Part shown: one piece after another, positions 7,379 through 12,582 of the stretch
Layout: every line of letters starts with the position of its first letter
How positions within the stretch are numbered: position 1 is the first letter of the stretch
Notes under the pieces: generated by a model
Database searches by the model: none
The model's input: the letters and a program-made list of their open reading frames with translations, nothing else
Told to the model about the DNA's origin: nothing
Source of the DNA: Methylothermaceae bacterium
GTDB lineage: Bacteria > Pseudomonadota > Gammaproteobacteria > Methylococcales > Methylothermaceae
Assembly: GCA_027024125.1 (NCBI GenBank)
Contig: JALVSV010000324.1
Span: 1-12,582 of the forward strand
Direction: 5' to 3'
DNA length: 12,582 nucleotides
Made by a program: the position numbers and the translations under genes

Positions 7379-9180
7379 CTGACCTCAAGCATATTCGAAA
7401 TTTCTCCATCATCGCCCATATAGATCACGGCAAGTCGACCCTTGCCGACCGATTCATTCAGATCTGTGGGGGACTGACACAGCGCGAAATGGCTGAACAG
7501 GTGCTCGATTCCATGGATCTGGAACGCGAACGTGGGATTACCATCAAGGCACAAAGCGTGACCCTGGACTATCCGGCCGAAGACGGGCAGATCTATCAGC
7601 TCAATTTCATCGATACTCCCGGGCATGTCGATTTTTCTTACGAGGTGTCTCGTTCCCTGGCGGCGTGTGAAGGGGCTCTGCTGGTGGTGGATGCTGCCCA
7701 AGGGGTGGAGGCGCAGACGGTGGCCAATTGTTATACCGCCATCGAGCAGGGTTTGGAGGTGGTGCCAGTGCTCAACAAGGTGGACCTGCCTTCGGCAGAG
7801 CCCGAGCGGGTCAAGCATGAAATCGAAGAAATCATCGGTATTCCTGCCGACGAAGCCTTGGAGATCAGCGCCAAGACCGGCCAGGGAGTCAAGGAGGTTT
7901 TGGAGCAGATTGTGGCGAAGATCCCCCCTCCTCAAGGCGATCCCGATGCTCCGCTGCAGGCGTCCATCATCGATTCGTGGTTCGACAACTATCTGGGCGT
8001 CGTCTCCCTGGTTCGGGTGGTCAATGGCACTTTGTCCAGACGCCAGAAAATCACCGTGATGTCGACCGGAAAGAGCTATCAGGCGGACCAGGTGGGTGTG
8101 TTCACTCCGAAACGACTGCAGAAAGATGCGCTTCGAGCCGGAGAGGTGGGCTTCATAGTGGCCGGCATCAAGGATATTTTCGGGGCGCCGGTGGGTGATA
8201 CCATCACCGCCACTGAACGTCCCTGTGATCAGCCCCTGCCGGGATTCCAGACGGTCCGTCCCAGGGTGTTTGCAGGGCTCTATCCCGTCAGTTCCGATGA
8301 TTATGAAAACCTTCGGGAGGCCCTGCAGAAATTGCGTCTTAACGATGCGGCGCTGCAATTCGAGCCGGAGACCTCACAGGCCCTGGGTTTCGGTTTCCGT
8401 TGTGGTTTCCTCGGAATGCTCCATATGGAGATCGTACAGGAAAGGCTCGAGCGCGAATACGATCTGGACCTGATCACCACAGCGCCCACTGTGATCTATG
8501 AGGTGTTGACCAGCAAAGGGGAAGTGATCACGATCGATAATCCTTCCGAGTTGCCACCGGTCAATCAGATCGAAGAGATCCGGGAACCGATTATCGAAGC
8601 CAATATCCTGGTTCCCCAGGACTATTTGGGTGGGGTGATTGGTCTGTGTATCGAAAAACGTGGGGTGCAGAAGAATCTGCAATACCTGGGTAATCAGGTC
8701 TCATTGAATTTCGAGCTTCCCTTGAGTGAGGTCGTCCTCGATTTTTTCGATCGGCTCAAATCAGTCAGCCGGGGCTACGCTTCATTCGATTATGAATTCA
8801 TGCGTTTTCAGGCTGCCCCCATGGTCAAACTCGATATTCTCATCAATGGGGAGCGGGTCGATGCTCTGTCCCTGATCGTTCATCAGGATATGGCCCAGAC
8901 CCGGGGACGGGAACTGGTGGAAAAAATGAAGGAACTCATACCGCGTCAGATGTTCGATGTGGCGATTCAGGCAGCGATCGGTTCCAAGATCATTGCCCGC
9001 TCCAACGTCAAGGCCTTGCGTAAAAACGTCACTGCCAAATGCTATGGCGGTGACATCACCCGCAAAAAGAAGTTGCTGGAAAAACAGAAGGCGGGTAAAA
9101 AACGCATGAAACAGGTGGGTAAAGTCGAGATTCCCCAGGAAGCATTCCTGGCGGTCTTGAAAGTCAAAAACGAATCCTAA
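7375..9180 (+). CDS. lepA: Elongation factor 4 (LepA), translational GTPase
   Basis: LepA/EF4 is a ribosome-binding GTPase that acts on stalled or mis-translocated ribosomes and in subunit biogenesis. The product is 601 residues (E. coli 599). GTPase motifs: AHIDHGKST (14-22), RGITIK (53-58), DTPGH (80-84), NKVDLP near 134 and SAKTG. These are followed by the EF-G-like domains ([33 protein letters not shown]). The LepA-specific C-terminal domain is present ([20 protein letters not shown], then [20 protein letters not shown]), which rules out EF-G and TypA. The start is GTG 7375 within GTGA overlapping the degP stop. TAGGA lies only four bases upstream, and coupling to degP is likely. No ATG occurs near the conserved start [14 protein letters not shown]. 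Confidence 0.98.
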   Translation: MTDLKHIRNFSIIAHIDHGKSTLADRFIQICGGLTQREMAEQVLDSMDLERERGITIKAQSVTLDYPAEDGQIYQLNFIDTPGHVDFSYEVSRSLAACEGALLVVDAAQGVEAQTVANCYTAIEQGLEVVPVLNKVDLPSAEPERVKHEIEEIIGIPADEALEISAKTGQGVKEVLEQIVAKIPPPQGDPDAPLQASIIDSWFDNYLGVVSLVRVVNGTLSRRQKITVMSTGKSYQADQVGVFTPKRLQKDALRAGEVGFIVAGIKDIFGAPVGDTITATERPCDQPLPGFQTVRPRVFAGLYPVSSDDYENLREALQKLRLNDAALQFEPETSQALGFGFRCGFLGMLHMEIVQERLEREYDLDLITTAPTVIYEVLTSKGEVITIDNPSELPPVNQIEEIREPIIEANILVPQDYLGGVIGLCIEKRGVQKNLQYLGNQVSLNFELPLSEVVLDFFDRLKSVSRGYASFDYEFMRFQAAPMVKLDILINGERVDALSLIVHQDMAQTRGRELVEKMKELIPRQMFDVAIQAAIGSKIIARSNVKALRKNVTAKCYGGDITRKKKLLEKQKAGKKRMKQVGKVEIPQEAFLAVLKVKNES

Positions 9181-9194
9181 GGATAACAATAAAG

Positions 9195-9965
9195 ATGGAT
9201 TTCGATTTCGAGTTCTTCCTCCTGGCCGGCACGCTGGTTTCAGGAGCAATTTGGGGTGGATGGCTGCTGTGGGTCCGCAAACGGGGGACAGTTGCCGAAA
9301 AAGAACCTTTGTGGGTGGAGTATGCGCATTCGTTCTTTCCGGTCCTGCTGATCGTCCTGTTGTTGCGTTCGTTTTTGGTGGAGCCATTCCGGATTCCTTC
9401 CGGATCCATGATGCCCACCCTGTTGGTGGGCGACTTTATCCTGGTCAACAAATACACCTACGGTATCCGGTTGCCGGTTTCTCACACCAAGGTCATCGAG
9501 CTGTCATTGCCGCAACGGGGGGATATCGTGGTGTTTCGTTATCCCAATGATCCCTCGGTCGATTACATCAAGCGGGTGGTTGGCCTGCCGGGTGATCGGA
9601 TCGCCTACTATAATAAAAGACTGTATATCAATGGCGAACCGGTGAAGCTGAAGCCCCTTGGACGCTATGTGGGAGTGGGGGACAACCAGCGCTACAATGG
9701 AGCCTTGATGTACGAAGAGACGTTGGGAGACGTCAGGCATCAAATTCTGATCATGGAAGGGCGGCCTTCGGTGGAAGGCGAATACGTAGTTCCCCAGGGA
9801 TATTATTTCGTCATGGGTGACAACCGCGACAACAGCAATGACAGCCGCTACTGGGGGCCAGTACCCGAAGCCAATCTGGTGGGCAAGGCCTTTTTCATCT
9901 GGATGCATTGGGAGCCTGGCAATCTCGGCGTGGTGTTCGATCGCATAGGAACGGTATTGCACTAA
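9195..9965 (+). CDS. lepB: Signal peptidase I (LepB)
   Basis: This inner-membrane protease removes signal peptides from exported proteins on the periplasmic side. The product is 256 residues, shorter than E. coli LepB (324) but common in other Gammaproteobacteria. Two N-terminal membrane segments lie at about 5-27 and 43-61, joined by a basic loop (VRKRG). The catalytic serine is S71 in EPFRIPSGSMMPTL and the general-base lysine is K126 in DYIKRVVGLPGDR. Box E is YFVMGDNRDNSNDSRYWG. AAGGA near 9179-9183 overlaps the lepA stop, 11 bases before the ATG. The TAA overlaps the next gene's ATG (TAATG). The lepA-lepB pairing is the classical order. DegP and RseB encoded upstream are likely substrates. 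Confidence 0.97.
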   Translation: MDFDFEFFLLAGTLVSGAIWGGWLLWVRKRGTVAEKEPLWVEYAHSFFPVLLIVLLLRSFLVEPFRIPSGSMMPTLLVGDFILVNKYTYGIRLPVSHTKVIELSLPQRGDIVVFRYPNDPSVDYIKRVVGLPGDRIAYYNKRLYINGEPVKLKPLGRYVGVGDNQRYNGALMYEETLGDVRHQILIMEGRPSVEGEYVVPQGYYFVMGDNRDNSNDSRYWGPVPEANLVGKAFFIWMHWEPGNLGVVFDRIGTVLH

Positions 9966-10339
9966 TGATTGATCCAAAACGCCAGTGTGGCATGACCATG
10001 ATCGGAATCTTGTTCATGTTGATTCTGATTGGATTTTTTACTCTCCTGACTTTGAAGATCCTGCCCATCTACCTTGAACACTTCAAGGTGGTCAGTTCGC
10101 TCAAATCGCTTGAGCAAACGCCGGATCTTACCCACATGTCCCGCCGCCACATCCTTGGGTTGATGGAAAAACGCCTGGATATCAATATGGTGGATCAGGT
10201 GACGCGCCAGGATATCGAAGTGTCGAAACAGGACGGCACGGTACTGGTTTCGGTAGCCTATTCAGTCGAAAAGCCGTTGTTTGGCAACCTCAGCGTCATC
10301 GTGGATTTCGATGACAAAATCGAGGTTGGAGGGAATTGA
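9965..10339 (+). CDS. DUF4845 family small membrane protein
   Basis: This is a 124-residue protein of unknown function. The start is ATG 9965, sharing its A with the lepB stop (TAATG). Its stop overlaps the rnc TTG start. A short polar basic N-terminus (MIDPKRQCG) is followed by one hydrophobic segment (about 10-34: MTMIGILFMLILIGFFTLLTL, split here by the leader-like G9) and then KILPIYLEHFKVV and a mixed C-terminal part with alternating beta-like stretches (DGTVLVSVAYSVEKPLFG, SVIVDFDDKIEV). The GMTMIG...LPIYLEHFKV pattern and location between lepB and rnc match the DUF4845 family found there in Pseudomonas and others. The N-terminus resembles a type IV prepilin leader (G followed by M-T-x-I), but residue 5 of the mature part would be Gly instead of Glu. 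An upstream in-frame ATG at 9908 lies inside lepB and is unlikely. Confidence 0.85.
   Translation: MIDPKRQCGMTMIGILFMLILIGFFTLLTLKILPIYLEHFKVVSSLKSLEQTPDLTHMSRRHILGLMEKRLDINMVDQVTRQDIEVSKQDGTVLVSVAYSVEKPLFGNLSVIVDFDDKIEVGGN
10328..10333 (+). promoter_or_regulatory. Ribosome binding site unusually close to the rnc TTG start
   Basis: GGAGGG ends two bases before TTG 10336. An in-frame TGA upstream (near 10310) rules out an earlier start, and the next likely codon would remove conserved residues. The short spacing plus the weak TTG start suggests low initiation and reliance on re-initiation from the overlapping DUF4845 stop. Confidence 0.5.
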
Positions 10340-11028
10340 AAACGGATCTGACGAGATTACAGCGGCGGCTGAAGATCAGTTTCGCCCATCCCGGGTTGCT
10401 CCAGGAAGCACTGACACACCGAAGCGCCGGATCGAGAAACAACGAACGGCTGGAATTCCTGGGGGATGCGGCATTGGGGTTCGTCATAGCCCATGAGCTG
10501 TTTCATCGTTTTCCAAAAGCCAGGGAAGGGGAACTCAGTCGTATGCGGGCCAGTCTGGTGAATCAGACGACCCTGGCGGCGCTGGCCCGTAGACTGGAGC
10601 TGGGAGAATGGCTCATTTTGGGTGCTGGCGAGTTAAAGAGCGGGGGATTCCGCCGCGATTCAATTTTGTCCGATGCGTTGGAAGCGGTGATCGGTGCTAT
10701 CGTCGAGGATCGGGGGATCGAACCTTGTCGCCACTGGATTTTGTCCCTTTTTTCCGAGCATTTGGCGGCACTCGAGGAAGGAAGCTGGCAAAAGGATCCC
10801 AAAACCAGGCTTCAAGAGTTTCTCCAGTCCCGGGGCCTTTCGCTGCCACGTTATGAATTGATCTCCCAGCAGGGATCCCCCCATGATCAGGAGTTCACCG
10901 TGGCATGCCAGGTGGAGCTTCTCGATGCTGCCTGCCATGGTTGTGGAAGATCACGTAAACACGCAGAGCAGCAAGCTGCCGCTGCTGCCTTGAAGAAGCT
11001 GTCCGAGCGCTTTGGTAAGGATTTATGA
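10336..11028 (+). CDS. rnc: Ribonuclease III
   Basis: RNase III cleaves double-stranded RNA in rRNA precursors and structured mRNAs. The product is 230 residues (E. coli 226). The catalytic domain has the signature NNERLEFLGDAAL (E37, E40, D44) and the second metal-site block ILSDALEAVIGAI (D113, E116), all key acidic residues present. The double-stranded-RNA-binding domain covers about 155-226: DPKTRLQEFLQSRGL, PRYELISQQGSPHDQEFTV, then RSRKHAEQQAAAAALKKL. The C-terminal domain holds C191, C200 and C203, the latter two as CHGC, which is not a usual feature of the family. The TTG start overlaps the DUF4845 stop, and the TGA overlaps the era ATG (ATGA). The rnc-era-recO order is conserved in Gammaproteobacteria. 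Confidence 0.97.
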   Translation: MKTDLTRLQRRLKISFAHPGLLQEALTHRSAGSRNNERLEFLGDAALGFVIAHELFHRFPKAREGELSRMRASLVNQTTLAALARRLELGEWLILGAGELKSGGFRRDSILSDALEAVIGAIVEDRGIEPCRHWILSLFSEHLAALEEGSWQKDPKTRLQEFLQSRGLSLPRYELISQQGSPHDQEFTVACQVELLDAACHGCGRSRKHAEQQAAAAALKKLSERFGKDL

Positions 11029-11906
11029 AGACTGGATATGTCGCATTGATCGGTCGTCCCAATGTGGGCAAATCCACGTTGCTCAATCGTATGGTTGGTC
11101 AGAAGATAAGCATCGTGTCCTCTAAACCCCAGACCACCCGATTCAGGATCCTGGGAATCAATACCACCGATAAGGCGCAGATAGTGTATGTGGACACTCC
11201 CGGTCTCCATCGTGCCGCTTCCCGGGCGCTGAACCGCTACCTCAACAAGGCTGCCACAGCTTCCTTGACCGGTGTGGATCTGGCGGTTTGGCTGATCGAT
11301 GGCAAAGGGATTCGTGGTGACGACCGCCTGGTGCTGGAAAAATTGCAGCAGGTCAGGGTGCCGGTGATCCTGGCGATCAACAAGGTGGACAAGATCAAAG
11401 ACAAAAAGACCCTGTTGCCCTTGATTGCTGAAGCCAACGCTCAATTCCCTTTCACCGAAGTGGTGCCTATATCGGCGCTCGATGGTACCAATACTGAGGT
11501 ACTGGAACAAACTATCATCGATTTATTGCCCGAGGGGGAGTTGATCTATCCCGAAGACCAGTTGACCGACAGGCCGGAACGATTCTTCGCAGCCGAAATC
11601 ATCCGCGAGAAATTGCTGCAATATCTGGGCGAGGAAGTCCCTCACCGGCTGACGGTGGAGATAGAACAATTCAAAGAGGACAAGGATCTGATCCACATCT
11701 ATGCCATTGTCTGGGTGGAAAGGGAGGGGCAGAAACGCATCGTCATCGGAAGCAAGGGAGAGCTTCTCAAGAAGGTGGGGCAACAGGCGAGGTTGGAGCT
11801 GGAGGCATTGCTGGAAAGACGGGTCTATCTCAACCTCTGGGTTAAGATAAAAAAAGATTGGTCCGATGATGAGCGCCTGTTGCAGCGTCTGGGTTATGCC
11901 GACTAG
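11025..11906 (+). CDS. era: GTPase Era
   Basis: Era binds the 3' end of 16S rRNA and assists 30S subunit maturation, at the membrane and in the cytoplasm. The product is 293 residues (E. coli 301). GTPase motifs: G1 GRPNVGKST (10-18), the G2 threonine in KPQTTRFRI, G3 DTPG (57-60), G4 NKVD (119-122) and G5 SAL (150-152). A KH domain occupies about 204-280: EEVPHRLTVEIEQF, the GxxG loop in IGSKGELLKKVG, then RRVYLNLWVKIKKDW. Both signature parts are intact. The ATG overlaps the rnc stop by four bases; TAAGGA at 11016-11021 is only three bases upstream, so coupling is likely. A 67-base gap separates it from recO. Confidence 0.98.
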   Translation: MKTGYVALIGRPNVGKSTLLNRMVGQKISIVSSKPQTTRFRILGINTTDKAQIVYVDTPGLHRAASRALNRYLNKAATASLTGVDLAVWLIDGKGIRGDDRLVLEKLQQVRVPVILAINKVDKIKDKKTLLPLIAEANAQFPFTEVVPISALDGTNTEVLEQTIIDLLPEGELIYPEDQLTDRPERFFAAEIIREKLLQYLGEEVPHRLTVEIEQFKEDKDLIHIYAIVWVEREGQKRIVIGSKGELLKKVGQQARLELEALLERRVYLNLWVKIKKDWSDDERLLQRLGYAD

Positions 11907-11914
11907 TGTCTGTT

Positions 11915-11926
11915 CAGACCGGTCTG
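11915..11926. other. Palindrome in the era-recO gap
   Basis: CAGACCGGTCTG is a perfect 12-base palindrome starting nine bases after the era stop. A second small inverted repeat, GTCGT/ACGAC, lies at 11952-11964, just before recO. Neither has a T-run or recognisable promoter boxes. It could be a protein-binding site or a weak RNA hairpin; function unknown. Confidence 0.3.
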
Positions 11927-11973
11927 CCTGTACGGATTGGGACAGGCTCCGGTCGTAAGACGACGATATCTCA

Positions 11974-12582
11974 GTGCAGTGGCATCAAGCCTATATTCTG
12001 CATCGCCGTCCATGGCGTGAAACCAGTCTCTGGCTAGAGGCCTTCAGCCGCGAATGTGGCAAGGTGGCCTTATTGGCCAAAGGTGCCCGTCGTGGCAAAA
12101 GGAAGCTTCCTCTGCAACCCTTCCAGCCTTTGTTGCTGAGCTGGCGAAAAAAGGGGGAGCTGGGGACGCTGATCGATGCCGATCCCCTGGATTCTTTAAT
12201 TCCCCTGCATGGGGAGGCCTTGTTTTGTGGTTTTTATCTCAACGAACTGCTCAGCATTCTGCTTGCCCGGGACGATCCCCATCCTGCCTTGTTTGACCAT
12301 TACCGGAAGACCCTGGAAGAATTATCCAAGGTCCGGGATCTTGAGACGTGTTTGCGCTTTTATGAGCTTCGGCTACTGGAAGCAATTGGATACGCCCCTG
12401 TGCTCGATCATGAGGTAGAATATGGCGCTTATGTGGCCGAAGATCTGTGTTACCGCTACGATCCTGAAACAGGACCGATCATAGACGGCAGGGGATGGCT
12501 GCATGGCAGTACTTTGCTGGCCCTGCTTCAGGGAAAGCTGGAAACTTCTCAGGTTCGGCGGGAGGCCAAGCGTCTCTTGCGT
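11974..12582 (+). CDS. recO: DNA repair protein RecO, 3' end cut by window
   Basis: RecO loads RecA onto SSB-coated single-stranded DNA together with RecR (RecF pathway) in homologous repair. The frame is open from GTG 11974 to the last base (203 codons), with an in-frame TAA six codons before the GTG, so GTG is the only plausible start. Translation begins VQWHQAYILHRRPWRETS and continues with LEAFSRECGKVALLAKGARR (the OB-fold N-domain), QPFQPLLLSW, GEALFCGFYLNELLSILLARDD (helical domain), LRFYELRLLEAIGYAP and YRYDPETGPI. These blocks parallel E. coli RecO (242 residues) throughout, so about 35-45 C-terminal residues are missing. No good ribosome site is visible. It follows era as in Pseudomonas and E. 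coli, where pdxJ comes next. Confidence 0.95.
   Translation, partial: MQWHQAYILHRRPWRETSLWLEAFSRECGKVALLAKGARRGKRKLPLQPFQPLLLSWRKKGELGTLIDADPLDSLIPLHGEALFCGFYLNELLSILLARDDPHPALFDHYRKTLEELSKVRDLETCLRFYELRLLEAIGYAPVLDHEVEYGAYVAEDLCYRYDPETGPIIDGRGWLHGSTLLALLQGKLETSQVRREAKRLLR

Noticed and set aside
7354..8358. 334-codon open frame on the minus strand inside lepA
   Set aside because: It lies wholly antisense to a strongly conserved gene and its His/Arg/Gly-rich product shows no domain; it is a codon-bias shadow.
8782..9387. 201-codon minus-strand open frame across the lepA/lepB junction
   Set aside because: It is antisense to the conserved LepA C-terminus and LepB N-terminus; no domain is visible.
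10887..11510. 207-codon minus-strand open frame across rnc and era
   Set aside because: It is antisense to two clear genes, with no recognisable motif.

Overview
The window reads as chromosomal DNA of a gammaproteobacterium of moderate GC content. The strongest evidence is gene order. The divergent pair nadB / rpoE(algU)-rseA(mucA)-rseB(mucB), followed by degP(mucD), lepA, lepB, a DUF4845 gene, rnc, era and recO, is the arrangement known from Pseudomonas and relatives. The protein sequences fit non-enteric Gammaproteobacteria (LepB and DegP look Methylococcales/Chromatiales-like to me), but I cannot assign a genus. No mobile element, tRNA, rRNA or CRISPR array was seen.

Layout. Positions 2-916 (+) hold the 3' part of argC (arginine synthesis). 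A 235-base gap between convergent genes (917-1151) has two perfect stem-loops and looks like a REP-type palindromic element. On the minus strand, nadB (NAD synthesis) and mobA (molybdenum cofactor nucleotidylation) form a two-gene unit read from 3370 down to 1152, overlapping by 4 bases. About 270 bases separate nadB from rpoE. This gap carries a good sigma-70-type promoter pointing right.

Positions 3641-5847 (+) are the envelope-stress module: the sigma factor RpoE, its membrane anti-sigma factor RseA and the periplasmic co-regulator RseB. A strong hairpin follows rseB, and rseC/mucC is absent. From 5960 to the window end, genes are packed with overlaps or very short gaps: degP (periplasmic protease), lepA (translation GTPase EF4), lepB (signal peptidase I), a small DUF4845 membrane protein, rnc (RNase III), era (ribosome-maturation GTPase) and recO (recombination mediator, cut by the window end and missing from simple ATG-based ORF calling because it starts with GTG).

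How they work together. RseA holds RpoE inactive at the membrane and RseB guards RseA. DegP degrades misfolded envelope proteins whose build-up triggers the response. LepB processes exported proteins, including DegP and RseB. LepA, RNase III and Era act on translation and rRNA processing.

I found no convincing undescribed system. The observations most worth checking are the palindromic element after argC, the A8 slippery run at the nadB/mobA junction, the missing rseC with a terminator-like hairpin in its place, the prepilin-like N-terminus of the DUF4845 protein, and several non-ATG starts.
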